A stretch of DNA of 64,000 nt from Echinometra lucunter (lineage: Eukaryota; Echinodermata; Echinoidea; Camarodonta; Echinometridae), in NCBI GenBank assembly GCA_029962745.1, contig CM057157.1, forward strand, positions 24,523,492-24,587,491, in the 5' to 3' direction. A program made the position numbers and the translations under genes. The notes below the pieces were generated by a model that was not told the origin of the DNA, did not search any database, and worked only from the letters and a program-made list of their open reading frames with translations. Below are positions 12,468 to 24,657 of this stretch, piece by piece. Positions within the stretch are counted from its first letter, which is position 1. The number at the start of each line of letters is the position of its first letter.

Positions 12468-13321
12468 AGGCGCCTGCTGGTTCGGAAACATGAAAAATGG
12501 GCCATTCAGAAGGCTGCATACTTATGGTATAAAAATTTGGTTTTAGATGGGCAAATAAACTTTGTTAGTTACGTTTTTGTCCAAGAATCCATCCATCTAA
12601 CTTCCTCCCTTTAGATATCGCACAACCAGAATACTAATCATGACTGATGAAAGGTCAATTACATTCATTTGTATTATGACATGAATGCAGATTATTAATA
12701 TCTCGAGGTAAAGGCCCAAAATAGTTTTAATTAACTAAATATAGGCGTAATATCACGTCAGTGGTTATGAAAATATCATTACATGTGTCATTTATTCATG
12801 ACATGTATGTTCACTGTCATGATGTAATGAAAATATAATTTTGTGTTCTTTAATTATCACAAGCATGTTTCTGTTTTGGGTACATTGTATGGTATCCAGT
12901 ATTATTTATATACAAAACAACACATTATTAAACTTTCCCCATCTGTAGTTTCATAGAAACGGTGATTCTTTCTTCGATGAGAAGTATTTTGCGGGCCTGC
13001 CTGCTACATTTACGATCACGCCGACCTTCAGAAATACACGAAATATGCACATCATCAGTGGACAGACTTGCGCGTTGTTATAGATGCAAACAAAAAAGCA
13101 ATTTCGTTCTGTTTTCCTTCCCAAGATCCTAAAATATTCATTCCTCTCAACAAACGCATATCTTTCCTCCCATTTCCTCCAGAGTTTCATAATTACAAAA
13201 CGACATTTTGAAGTGGGATAAGAGATGACGATTAAAAAGAATGGCCTGTACTTTGTCTTCCGTATTTTTCCTGCTCTATGTATTGGAAGCCGTTGACTAC
13301 TGAATTCTCTTATTTTCATAG

Positions 13322-13427
13322 GGTAAGTACAAAGGTCACCCTGTTCCGGCGGCCAGCGGGTTAAAGGGACGGCTAACACTGACGTGGGATGAAGCAAGAA
13401 GAATGGGGTTATGTCGTTTAGCAACAA
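13322..13427 (+). CDS. Candidate isolated exon, function unknown
   Basis: A good acceptor (CTCTTATTTTCATAG) and a good donor (GTGAGTG) bound 106 bases that are open in one frame: GKYKGHPVPAASGLKGRLTL then TWDEARRMGLCRLAT. The frame is closed by TAG right at the acceptor. The segment is GC-richer than its surroundings. I do not recognise the peptide and found no partner exon. A 199-codon minus-strand frame covers the same area, so the call is weak. Confidence 0.25.
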
Positions 13428-14237
13428 GTGAGTGTTTGCAGACGAAAGCACTCGACTGTCTTCCAAACTGATTAGATTCACAACATCAAATAAAGTTAAA
13501 TCGCATCTTGTCACGAACTCATTGTTCTGGGGCAGTTTCCCTGATTTCAATTTATTATATCTTCCCTTTTTAAAAAATTCGGTCTGCTTTAATCGTCATA
13601 ATAGCAGCAGTCCCACACGTACACCTCTGTCAGTGTATGCATTTTAAATCTTGCTAGTTAAGAACACATTAGAAAGATTATTAAAAAATACATCTTCTGT
13701 CAGTGCATAAATTCGATATATATAATTGGGTAATCAAGTTTAATGCAATAGATTCAAAGTTTACCTTGAACATTAATAAAATCAGTGTTTAAATTGGATA
13801 AATTTGTTTTAAAAGAACGAACCCGCTAAAGTATTGCCGTAAAACGAGTAACTAAATATTTTAGATTTCCTTGTATTTTTTGTTTTGTTTCGATTGCTTA
13901 TAGAACACTGTAGAAAAGGGCAAATATCTTAGAAACTGATAGATGCAGAATGAAATGAAATTCCAAATACTATGATGCATCCACTACAAAACTACTTAAG
14001 CTCATTTGCTAAAGAATCGACTAACGTGGATGAATTAGGGATGAATCCAATGAATTCTTTAAAGAATTGACTTTTGAATAATCCCAAATGAATTCAAACT
14101 TCACAGTAATTTTGTATCGAGCCGATAATGCATGCGTTGACAGAGAATGCACCAGGATCTAATGATGATGGTCATGTTTCTGTTGTTCAGGCTGCTCGTA
14201 ATTTCATAATGTTACTCTGCTTGTGTGTAAAGAAGGC

Positions 14238-14481
14238 ACACACTAAGAATAAAAGGTTCAAGTTTGCACCCTTCAAATACTTTATGGCTACAATTTTGCA
14301 CCCAAAGAAGCATTCTGCATCTTTAAACAAAAAGGGTGTAGACGTGCATTTCCCGGGTGCAAACAAGCACAAAAAGGTGCATCTTTGCACCTTTTTCATG
14401 TAGGGTGCAAGATTGCACCCAAAAAAGATGCTGCCAGTGTTGCATTTAGGGTGCAAAATCGAACCTTTTTTCTTAGTGTGT
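14238..14481. mobile_element. Foldback/MITE element, ACACACTAAG ends, TGCACCC-rich
   Basis: Terminal inverted repeats read ACACACTAAGAATAAAAGGT (left) and ACACACTAAGAAAAAAGGTT (right, reversed), each followed by TGCACCC. Inside, TGCACCC and its complement GGGTGCA recur about eight times in both directions, which creates overlapping frames on both strands. Confidence 0.8.
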
Positions 14482-15757
14482 ACATGTTGCCATATTCCTT
14501 ACCATATACTTCCTACTTGCTAACTTTTTCCAAGAAATGACGGGTCTAATTTCTTGAGATCGTCCTTGCTACCTCTTTGCGAAAAAAATGATAGACCTTA
14601 TTCAGAGAAAAAGCCCCGAAAATCAAGGGCTGCACGAAAAAGTGGGAAAAGACCTGGCTCGAAATTGATGTAAAGGGTAACTGGTAGAGCAAAATCAAGG
14701 CCTGGATCACTTGCGACATGTCAAGAACCTGTGATGCCGTAGTGAAGTGATCTTTGACCCTGGATGCGAGAAGGGAGAGGATTCGTCCTTTTCTGGAGGG
14801 GGCGTCCCCTGGGGGTAGGTGTTCAGGTTAGAGTGGTTGAGGTGAGAGTGCCACGCCTGAGTGAAAAGAATCCGTGATCGGCATTCCGTCCGCCTTGCCT
14901 TGATTCAGGTTGACATGGGTATCATCATCGTATGGTATAGCCTATGTCTGACTTTACTTGTTGCATTGGTAGCCAACGCTGGCATAGCTACGGGGATATT
15001 GCTGCATACTCCTTCGTTTCCTCTCATCCCCTGACCCCCTCCCCTCTCCCCCATCAAATTACGAAAGAAAAGGAATCGTGGAGAAGAACACACGACTGGA
15101 AAGGTTATATGACGCAATGAAGTATGTCCCCCAGATTTTAAGCTGAGGGCCTTTCTGTTCTGCTTGTCAGCAAATTTTGGTGTATGTCCAAAAAAAAATT
15201 AAGCTGAGGACCCTTTTTCTAGACTGCCCCCAAAGGGATTGGCGCCTCTAGATGTTTCGAAATTTGAAAAGTAGAGTAAATTATTACCTGTTCTTTTTTT
15301 CCATGTCCTCAACAAAATATTTTGTAGAAACATATTTAAGTCAAGTTTCTTCTTTGGGGTTTTCACCGAGCTTTCTTGTTTTTAAAGACTTTTTGTTGTT
15401 CAAAATACGTAATTTCCATATACACGCTATCTTTGAATTGAATTTTTAAAAATCAATAAAAAAAAAACAGCGTAGGAAAAACTAGATTAGAAATTTCATT
15501 CCGTTATGTATATGAGTATCTTCATAGAGTAGTTCTCACATATTGTTAGTACAAGGTCTATCCTTGCTGTCATGTATGGTGATCTGGATATTTGATAAAA
15601 TATAAAACCCTGCGGCACAAACTTGAGCTTTCCGACTCGTGTTCTTCATCCGATTTGTAAGCGCATCCTGGCATAGCAGGTGGGTAAAAGCGTCTGGCAA
15701 GTCTCTAAAGACCTGTTCCCCCTGATCAAGGGACTTATTTATGAATTGCACATGACC

Positions 15758-15995
15758 CAGGGGCAGATCCAGGTTTTTGTGAGAAGGGATGGGGGCCACA
15801 ATCCTGATTTAATTTCTGATAAGGAAATAAAAAGCACTCGCATACGCTTTTGCAATAACTTTTGTGGACAAGAATTTGAAGGGGTGGACACTTTGGGGCT
15901 GTTTACCTATTGGAAAGGTATGACATTAGGTTCGAGATTTCAAGGCCAAGGGGACAGGGGCCAGTTGCGCACACCCCCCCCCCCCCCCGCCTCCC
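15758..15995 (+). mobile_element. Probable poly(C) element, CAGGGGCAGATCCAGG end
   Basis: Starts CAGGGGCAGATCCAGG, like the reversed right end of 38590-38749, and ends in a C(15) run at 15975-15989. The right terminal motif is not clear. A 111-codon frame crosses it without a known domain. Confidence 0.4.
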
Positions 15996-16664
15996 TAAAA
16001 TTTAGATGTGCTTGATGCTAAACTAGAATATAACATTGCAATGTTTTGCTGCGACTTTTTCAACTAAATCTTGAGCACCGGCAGGCACCTGGGAAAATAT
16101 TAATATCCATCCCTCATGATTTGATTGAAAACAGTGAAATTTGCAGAATTTCATGTTTCGCTCTGTGGTATGCTCTGTTTTGATTTTCTTGTTATTTGTC
16201 AGGTCAATTTGCTTGACCATATATATTTCTGTAATGTAAATTATATCATTCTCTGACAATTTCAGTAAAATCCTTGGTTTTGATTGGATAAGGAGCACTG
16301 GTCAGTGACTGTTACTATGGTAATTGTCAGAAAATGACAACTTGTCAGTGCCGACAACTTTCATGAAACGGTGCTGGAAATAATTACAACAATGCATTGT
16401 ATTGTAAAATTCCTAAAGAGAAAAATAACATGTACAAATATTTTTCAAACCTGAAAATCATCTGAATTAAGTTTAGATCCCTTGCCTACTGTAACTAGGC
16501 AGTCCCTGTACTAAGCCTGTGGGAATATGAGATTTCAGAAGTCAACGGGTTAAAATATTTTCAATCTTAATACTGATATTGTACATTGTCCATACACTGT
16601 TTAAACCAAACAACCCATGCACTGGGGAAATAGTAGTTTGCATTATTGTAATCACAAATGTTTT

Positions 16665-16900
16665 ACACTCTAAAAAAAGGTTGAGTGAACACAATATTGG
16701 GTAAAAAGGTAACATGCACGTTTGTTGGGTAAAATTTTGTCCCTTATTAGGTAAAATGCATGTTTCATTGTTAAATTTTAATGCAACATTGGGTAGCATT
16801 TACCCATTAAGCGTTTTATCTATTACGGGACAAAATTTATTCCAACAAACATGCATGTTCCCTTTTTACCCAATATTGGACAAATTTTTTTTTAGAGTGT
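16665..16900. mobile_element. Foldback/MITE element, ACACTCTAAAAA ends
   Basis: The left end is ACACTCTAAAAAAAGG and the right end, reversed, ACACTCTAAAAAAAAATT. The subterminal blocks CAATATTGGGTAAAAAGG and ATGCAYGTTTGTTGG occur inverted on both sides. Confidence 0.8.
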
Positions 16901-17603
16901 ACATGGTACATGTATAAGGTTTGGGGACGTAGTAACTCGTTATATTATACTGTGTAACTTGTGTTGCACTCCTTATCCATCGAGACTGATTTAACATAAA
17001 TCTCACTTCAGATGCAGTGAAATAAACAGCATATGAAATAAAAAAACGAGATTAACCTCCTGCTCATCGAAGATAAACATATCACCTGCACGAGATTTAG
17101 GGTGTGTTACTAATTGATTCTGATTTTTATCCCATGAGCATTACCAGTGGTATAGAGCAGGCCCGGCCACTGAAGAGACGCTGCCACTGCATTTTTTTTT
17201 TATTTTTTTTTTGTTTTTTTTTGGTGATCGACTGATTTTCAAGGAGAGTGGAATTTGAGAGAGCAAGGCAATCGAATTGGGGAGGATGTAGGAATGGGTT
17301 GTGTCTTCCTTTTGCGTTGCCTTCAGCACCATCCCTTTATTTCTCTTTCTTTCCTCTTTTCTTCTTTTTGTTTAGTTACGTTCTCTTCATGGAGTTGGAG
17401 GAAACGTACCCCTCTGTATGGGTACAAAAAATGTGAAATGAGGTAGTTGCCATTTTAGGCTTTCCACACGCCATTCGTCTTCTCCTTTATAACCTTTTTG
17501 TCCAATCTTCTGAATTGACATAATTCCTTTCTCTGACTTTTCTGCTTTCACTCAGACGACACATCAACGTAGTTTCAAAGCTAATCTGTCATAAACAACC
17601 ATC

Positions 17604-17846
17604 ATAATTTGGAATTTCTATATGAAAATAAGATTTAAAACCAGAAAAGCGCTTATTTTTGGCTTGCTCGCTTCGCTCGCTCACCATATTTTAGAATTTT
17701 TGTTTGAAAATGCGATTGAAAAACCAGAAAAGTGGTTATTTTTGGCTCGCTCGTTTCGGTTGCTCATCATATTATGGAATTTCTATTTGAAAATGCGATT
17801 GATAACCAGAAAAGTGGAAATTTTTGGCTCGCTCGCAAGATAAAAA
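17604..17846 (+). repeat. Three tandem units of about 83 bp with GCTCGCTTCGCTCGC motif
   Basis: Units start near 17604, 17683 and 17767, with CCAGAAAAG at 17641, 17724 and 17806. Each has GGAATTTCTATTTGAAAATG-like text, ATTTTTGGCT and a TCGCTCG-rich stretch. The 73-residue frame over it is just the repeat read in translation. Confidence 0.8.
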
Positions 17847-18186
17847 TTAAAATGTGTGTAAGGGGGTCTATGCAGGTGGGTGAGGGCGTGAGTTTATACT
17901 TAAGTGTGAGTTCAACAGAAAAAAAATCGGCAAAAAAAGTCTATCATCTCTCCCCCCACCCCACTCCTCAAAGTGGATTTACGCCGGTGCCTTGGGCCCA
18001 GACATCGAGGGAAGGGCATTGGCATCAAAGGGCATCTGATCGTGGAAACGGTCCTTGATAAGTACATTTAGATGTGCGAGGGTCGTAATGCCTTATTCAT
18101 GTTATTGTTTCTTGATAGACTGTTCAGTATCTCGTATTTCGAACATCACTTTTGGTCACTCTTGCCTTCTCCGCATGTCCCCTTCC

Positions 18187-18285
18187 CCTCTCTCTCTCTC
18201 TCTCTCTCTCACGCTCTCTCTCTCTCTCTCTCTCTCACCCTCTTTTTTTCTCTTTCTTTCCCTCTTTCTCTTTTCCCTTTCTCTC
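18187..18285 (+). repeat. (TC)n-rich pyrimidine tract
   Basis: TC repeats with one ACG break, then T/C-rich text. It gives long Ser/Leu frames that are artefacts. Confidence 0.9.
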
Positions 18286-18754
18286 TCTAATTATCTCTTC
18301 GCCCTTTGATTATAGGTTACGTGTCCCTAGGTCCCCCCCCCCCTCACCCATGGCTAGGCCATCGATCCTCCTCTTTGCATTAGCTGAGTTGTTGGTTTTC
18401 ACATCCGTTCACGACATGCATACAGACATACATGTACGCATATTAACAGGGCGATGACATCATGCCTTATAATACTCGTCGCGCATTCGTTCTAAGTGAA
18501 TCTTAATTTAGTCACAAATTATCAGATACACACTCTTTTTTCCCTTCTGTGACGACAAGACAGTGAAGAAAAAAAAGCATGAGTACTGCCCCAGTCGTAC
18601 ACGAAAATAACTCATCTGAAGTCAATAAATTTTCGGCTCAAAAGTGTTTTTAATTTGTCGCTCGGAGGCCAAGCGTCTTTATCCAAATATTGACGGAGTT
18701 ATGCCCCGCGCATCAATCAGAACAAGATAGGGTTTTTTTTTCTTTGTTTCTTTC

Positions 18755-18764
18755 CTTCTTCTTC

Positions 18765-18800
<36 letters not shown>
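18755..18800 (+). repeat. (TTC)n/(TC)n tract
   Basis: TTC repeats then TC repeats, followed within 170 bases by the purine-rich stretch 18950-19090. Confidence 0.85.
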
Positions 18801-18801
<1 letters not shown>

Positions 18802-18939
18802 GTTAGAGCATCATGTGGGACATTACGTGGATGATGAATGATGTATTGATCTCTATCGAGGCGGATGAGGGTCGTTCGACATGATTGAAGCTGATCGCTA
18901 GGGATGATAATGATAGGCATATGTCACGGTTAGAGGCGG

Positions 18940-19100
18940 GACTGACATGGAGGAGAGACAGGGAGAGAGGAGGAGGAGGAGATGGAGGGAGAGGGGTGGG
19001 GAAAAACAAGAAGAGGGTGAGAGATAGGGAAAAGAGGATAGACGGTGAGAAAGAGAGAGGGGGTATTAGGGAGAAAGAGAGAGAGACAGATGCTTGTTTC
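18940..19100 (+). repeat. Purine-rich GA/GGA tract
   Basis: About 160 bases of G/A on the plus strand (GGAGAGAGGAGGAGGAGG and similar). Pyrimidine tracts lie 200 bases upstream. Confidence 0.8.
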
Positions 19101-20577
19101 TGTTTTCATTCTGATTTTATATCATAACTACATTAATGAAGCCTTTTCTGTTGTTTTTCGGGGGGGGGGGAATTCTTCTGCACCTTGGTTTGTTTGTCAT
19201 ATTACGTTTGCATTGTTAATTGTACATTTTGGAAAATGAAAATAAAATCTGAAACTTGAAGCTGAGAGAAAGAAAGAAAGAAAGAGGACGAGAGACGGGA
19301 TGAGGAGAGAGGATAGAGATGGGGAAGAGAGTGCGAGAAGGGGGAGGGCAAGGCCGTACGCAGGAATTTTTCCTTGGGGGCAAGAACACGTAAAAGGTTT
19401 GAGAAAACATGCAAGCAAGGGAGCGAAGCGACCGAGTTGGTCACGGGCGTTTTTGCATTTAAAAATGGAAATTGAAGGATCTGGTGCAAAGTCCTTCGGT
19501 GGATTTTTTGGAAAACTTTCAATAAGAAACGTAAAAGTAAGGCTTGACAATTTCTGGGTAGCACCTGCCCTCTGCCCCCCCCCCCCTCCCTCCCCGCTTG
19601 TGAACGAGAGGAGAGGAAAGAGAGAGGAGGACGGTATCAAATCGATCTTTTTGACATATCGAGTTGAATCACGTTTACTGAGGAGAAGATGAATTACTTT
19701 TATTATCAAAGACCAAACTGAACAAAACCGAACGAAAGGGGGATCTCAGAAACACACATTTTGTACATTATTATGAAAGTTAGTTGCAAGCGCATTATGA
19801 GATCAGTCGTAAGATATCACAAAGATGCATGTTTTGAAAATGTTCCATTTTCCTGGCAATTTATTTGATTTTATCAGCCAAGGAATCAATTAATCCTTTC
19901 ATAATTATGTAGTCAAAAAGACTTGGATTTTGTTTTGTATGTATGTTTCTTTCTTTCTTTCCCTTTTTATCTTTTTTGTTCTTATCTTTTTGTATGGTAT
20001 AGTTTTGGTTTTAGTATAATTTCAGTTTGATTAGATTTGATTTGAGTTGGTTCACTTTGAATCCGTTGATTTACTTACTGCAATTAGAATGTGGTTTTGG
20101 TTGGTTGGATGTAATTCGATTTTTTTTTTTATTTGTTGATTTAGATTTGTTTCTTCAAAATTTATTTCATTTTCAATGGGTTCGTTTGCTTGGCTAAAAT
20201 GCCGATTCTACTAGTTCCCCAAGACAAATATATTAACGACTAAAGACAGAATTTTCCTTTCCCTGAGTTTGATGAAAATACTATATAATTTCTTCAATTC
20301 ACTTTTATGAGTTAATCTAAAACCTTCAAGCATAACAAGTGTGTGTTATACAGTAGTCAAATTTTGCTGAGAATCAAAAGGGCTTTTCTGCCGGTGGTGT
20401 ATTAAGACTTTAGCCCCATGGAGGGTCAGAATATATCAGTTTAAGGTGGCCCAAGAAAAACAAAATTTTCTTGAGCGCTCTCCTCTCGTTTAAGAATGTG
20501 TTGCGTCACGTGGGCTTCTAAAATAATGCAATCTTACAAGTTACAGTAATTGACTAAAATAAAATGATTACTTATAG

Positions 20578-20830
20578 CTGTGGCTGCAAGTTTATCTGAT
20601 CTGAAATCTGTAAGAAAAGGGAAACACCGCCCCCCCCCCCCTTGTCCCACCTTTTATGCGCTAGTGTTTCTCACTCTAAGCAGTGCTTCTGACGCAATCT
20701 TACGGTTGGATCACAAAATGATTTGGCTGTGGCTGTGGCTGCAATGTAAGAAGGGGCAAACTTCCCCCCCCCCCCCCCTCCTTGCCCCAGCTCCAAATGC
20801 GCCAGTGATTTCGACTCTATATAAGCAGAC
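20578..20830 (+). repeat. Diverged tandem duplication spanning two poly(C) runs
   Basis: Two units of about 150 bases share TGTGGCTGCAA, GTAAGAAR.GG.AAAC, a poly(C) run, CTTG.CCCA and ATGCGCYAGTG with TTTC and ACTCT. GCGCCAGTG is the end motif of the poly(C) element family seen elsewhere. Confidence 0.7.
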
Positions 20831-22608
20831 GGATAGGTACTTCTTCGGTGTATGCAACAGATTCGACTTCGGGAAAGAAACTGGAATAACGCTTAATTGA
20901 TTGGTGTCTGAAGGCCGAAAGGATCAGTCGTCTTAATGTTGTCTACACTCAGATTACACTATTTTTAGAATAAGCAAGACAAGACGGCAAACGTTTTCAC
21001 TCAGATTTTTTTTTTTACAATGTTACAAGAAACCTTAAAGTTACCATGTGCGTTTGAACATTAAGTTCATGCCATTTGTTCCTTGGGCATGTTCGGTTTA
21101 AGAATTCCTTAACCCCCCCCCCCCCCCCCCCATTTTTTTTTTCTTTATCAAAATATGTGGAAATTGGAGTGATGTGAAGCCTCCTAAAGGATGGCGAAAG
21201 TGGAATCCCCCGAAGAGTGCTTGAGTCGACAAAAATGTTAACGTTTATAATCCGTTCTCTCCATCGCAACTCCGGAGGATGGTGCGAATAATAAGAGCTT
21301 TCATAATTATCAGCGCTCGAGGTGAGGAGATCCTGTTACGCGTCAACGAGATGCTTTTCCGTCAAAAGCGCGGGAGTTTTCATTCCTTCAAAAGGCATCC
21401 GTCGTCAGTCAGCTATCGTCTTTCTCCGAGTGTTTGCGATGATGAATCGGCAGGACGACTTTTTGACCCACTGTTTCCGTCGATTACGGTAGTCGGTGGT
21501 GTCCTAAAATATGTTCCCATAGTAACTGGAATATAGGGACTCGAGTCTAGACATTTAACACATGATATTTGTATAGCAATAAACAACAAGAAGGCAAACA
21601 TTCTGAATCCTCATGGGTCCAAAATATTTCCCCAATTTATTCTTTTTTGAAGGTATGTTGCGTAACAGCGTAGCAGAATTCGCTTTTCGCCTCCCAGGCA
21701 CAGGTGACGCCAAACCAAATAATAATGATAGTAACACTCCGATGATTTTTGCAGCAACAAGGGAAGCCGGTAAATACTAACTTTCTGAATGAATGCAAAA
21801 CATAATAGTTGCTGATATATTGCAAGTCTTATGGAAAGAAAATTTACGTCGTTTAATTTAAACACATTTGATTATTAAAAATGGAACTTCTCTCCTCTCC
21901 TCTTCCTTATCTGTATCAGAATCATTATGTTCTTCAAATGGTGATTACTCTTTACATTTTTTCAGTGTGTATAATAATTTTACTACTTTTATTTTCTCTT
22001 TTAAATTTTAGAGGGCCCCATAAGTCCCGATTGTCATGAGTGATAAATTAAATTACAATATATTAATTTGGTTATGTAGCAATAAAGTACATTAGATTAC
22101 AAAATAGTAGAGATTCGTTAATCGTTATACACAGTATTTTATAATCTTGAACTTGGGATTTTTTTTTTCATTTCCAACAAAATACAAATCCAAAAGTGCA
22201 ATTATCATGCTAAGAATATTATGGGATATTTATTAATACAAAAAGTTACATTTTTAAGATTACATGTGATAACTTGAAAGGAAAGTAGAACAGGGAGTCA
22301 GGGACATACTGAATTTAAGTTATATTCTGTTAAGTTATATTCTGGGGTCAAGTGAAACTTGACCCCAAAGCTTGTATTTTTATTGGCCACTCAGATAATG
22401 ATAAGTGCACGTCAAAAGGTAAAGTGTATAAAAAGCAAAAAGAAGAAAGATAACTGCTCAACAGAAACAAGTACTGACTAACAACGTGGAGGTAAAAAAA
22501 ATCATTTGATGAAGAAAGAACAAAACAAGTGAAGTGAAAAAGGAATGTAGGCTGCATATGGTTTGGAGGGAATGGGCGCGAAATAGGCATTTCTTAATCT
22601 TCATTTAT

Positions 22609-22754
22609 CATTAATCTTCATTATTATTGTATCTTTATCATCCTTGCAGTAGTTATTAGATAAGGGTTATTTCACTGGTACCATTAATCCTCATCATCAT
22701 TGTATCTTTATCATCCTTGCAGTAGTTAGATAACTGTTATTGCACTGATATCAT
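22609..22754 (+). repeat. Tandem duplication, two copies of about 73 bp
   Basis: CATTAATCYTCATYATYATT, GTATCTTTATCATCCTTGCA and GTAGTTA..AGATAA are repeated with few changes at 22609 and 22682. Confidence 0.8.
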
Positions 22755-23269
22755 TATCATAATTATTGGTCGCTGTGTTTAAATTTTCATTCTTATCGTT
22801 ATTATTATTCTCATTGCCATCCTTTTTTCACGTCAGTTACATATTTTGGCGACAAAAGTCAAAGCCCCTACCTTTCCCATTCAACCCCTTCAGCCCCTGC
22901 ATGGGAACAGTCTGTATAGCAGCTTTGTTAGTGGGTTTAATCTTTGATTTGATCTGATTTGATTTATTTTTCTTCTGCATTCATATTAACATTTTGGTAA
23001 CATAATGTACAAAAAGGTACTTTTTTGACAATAAATCATAAATACACAATTATTCGTAGCAATCATTTATCAAAAAAAAAAAGAAATGAAAAATTGTCTA
23101 ATTATTTTAATTCATTAAACATAAAATCATTTGCGGAAGAAGGACTGCCATTATAAGCAGTATGCTTGAAAATATGGTATCCCCAAATAAATATTATTAA
23201 ATAGATAAACGTGTTAAATCAGCAGAATGGATAAAAATAACTGAAATCCCAACTTAAAAGGAAAGTGAC

Positions 23270-23270
23270 A

Positions 23271-23303
<33 letters not shown>

Positions 23304-23484
23304 ATGATGATGTTGTTGATGATGATGATGAAATGATGATGATAGTGACGACGACGATGATGATGATAGTGACGACGACGATGATGATGATGATGATGAT
23401 GATGATGGTGATGATGAAATGATGATAGTGACGACGACGATGATGATGATAGTGACGACGACGACGATGATGATGATGATGATA
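23270..23484 (+). repeat. Compound (GAT)n/(GAC)n repeat with 21-base higher-order unit
   Basis: GATGATGATAGTGACGACGA-type units recur about four times inside plain GAT repeats. In the forward frame it would read as Asp/Ser runs, but GATGAAATGATGAT breaks shift the frame. No exon context. Confidence 0.9.
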
Positions 23485-23969
23485 AGGATGATGATATTGG
23501 TAATGATTCAAATGGTAGAAAGGATGACGTTGTGAAAAGACTGAAGAGTTGACACAGAAATTTTACCTTGAATATTCTGATAGTAACATGCCCCCCCCCC
23601 CCTTTCAAATTCTGCTATGCTGCCGTGCAACGTTGATAACATCATCATGGTTGCTACAGTTTTTTTTAACATTTTCTCATGATAATCATTACAACCGATA
23701 TCATTAAAGTCTTACTGCTGAAAAAGCAACACTGCTTGAATGTCATCTGTATGTAACTTTAAGTGAAATGAGGTTAATCGGACATTTACGTCAAATTAAC
23801 AGTCGGCCTAGAGAAAAGAACCCAATCCTCTTACATGTCTTAGTAGTAGAGTAAGCTCTAACATGGGATGAAAAGCTACCTGGCATTGTTTCAGACATAT
23901 CAAATGTAATATATTTCATCATCATTATCAATGTCTTAATAATGATTTTTTTAAAAGATGTTTTTGATT

Positions 23970-24160
23970 TATTCTTTTATTATTATTTTATTTCCGTATA
24001 AAAATGACACACATAAAATACATATATACACAAAATATAGTGGTCAGAGATACAAAATATGAAGTGGTAAAGGTAATAGAGTAAAAAAAAAAATACGGCT
24101 GGTAGTCCATAATCAGCTGTAATATCGTATTGCTGCTGGTCTTCCAACTTAGAGTTAAGT
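23970..24160 (-). mobile_element. CR1-like LINE 3' end
   Basis: On the minus strand it reads GGAAGACCAGCAGCAATACG, GGACTACCAGCCGTA, a T-rich stretch, then ATACGGAAATAAA and an (ATA/AAT)n tail. It is the same family as the copy at 30185-30362. It is inserted between two diverged copies of a local duplication (23.75 and 24.16 kb). Confidence 0.7.
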
Positions 24161-24424
24161 TATCTTCGTGTAATTACTTTGAGTGAAAGGAGGTAAATTA
24201 TATACATTCATGTCATAATAACAATCTGACCAGAAAAATGTTACCCACTATTTCTGCTCCCGGCAAGCCCTTTAACTTTTCACTGGATAAAAGGACGCCT
24301 CGAATAATTCTGGCATATGTGGCCCACACTACTCTCTGGGTTACTTTTGGCTTTTTTCACTTTGCGCCCCCCCCCCCCATTGTGTTGACCTCATCCACTT
24401 ACCCTCTTTTCCTCCTCTTTTCCT

Positions 24425-24657
24425 TGTGTAAAATTTTACCCACCACCAGGGTAATTAAATATCCAACCATCTTTCGGCAGTATTTTTCCAAATGTGGAAA
24501 GTTCATTGTCCAGTTAGGGTAAAAATAGACAATAATTACTTTAAAATGGGCAAACTATCACTGAAATTGAATGAAAAAGAAATGCCCAGAGAAATGTCCA
24601 AAGTTGGTTGGACACATAATTACCCTCATGGCACATTTTTACCCAACATTTTTAGAA
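24425..24657. mobile_element. Imperfect foldback element
   Basis: AGGGTAATTAAATATCCAAC on the left pairs with AGGGTAATTATGTGTCCAAC on the reversed right side, with TTTTACCCA/GGGTAAAAAT flanks. The arms are about 55 bases. It sits between two copies of the 24.2/24.8 kb duplication. Confidence 0.55.

Larger units (their letters stand above)
12468..15757. other. Mostly unannotated, apart from the 13.3-kb candidate exon and 14.2-kb MITE
   Basis: AT-rich on both sides. 14620-14900 is GC-richer (CTGGAGGGGGCGTCCCCTGG) without an open frame of note. Nothing else could be supported. Confidence 0.5.
17141..22600. other. No supported gene; simple-sequence and poly(C) rich
   Basis: Apart from the listed repeats: GGCCGTACGCAGGAATTTTT at 19350 followed by GGGAGCGAAGCGACCGAG and a poly(C) run at 19577 looks like another poly(C) element; 19930-20180 is markedly T+G rich with GATTTGATTTG motifs; poly(C) at 21114 abuts poly(T). 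No exon was identified. Confidence 0.5.

Noticed and set aside
12951..13550. 199-codon minus-strand frame
   Set aside because: The longest gap-free frame in the window, but the peptide matches nothing I know and an exon-like segment lies on the other strand; length alone is weak in AT-rich animal DNA.
14128..14456. Overlapping frames on both strands
   Set aside because: Produced by the TGCACCC/GGGTGCA repeats of the MITE at 14238-14481.
23219..23608. Ser/His-rich frame and Asp-run frame
   Set aside because: Microsatellite translation with frame-breaking interruptions and no exon context.
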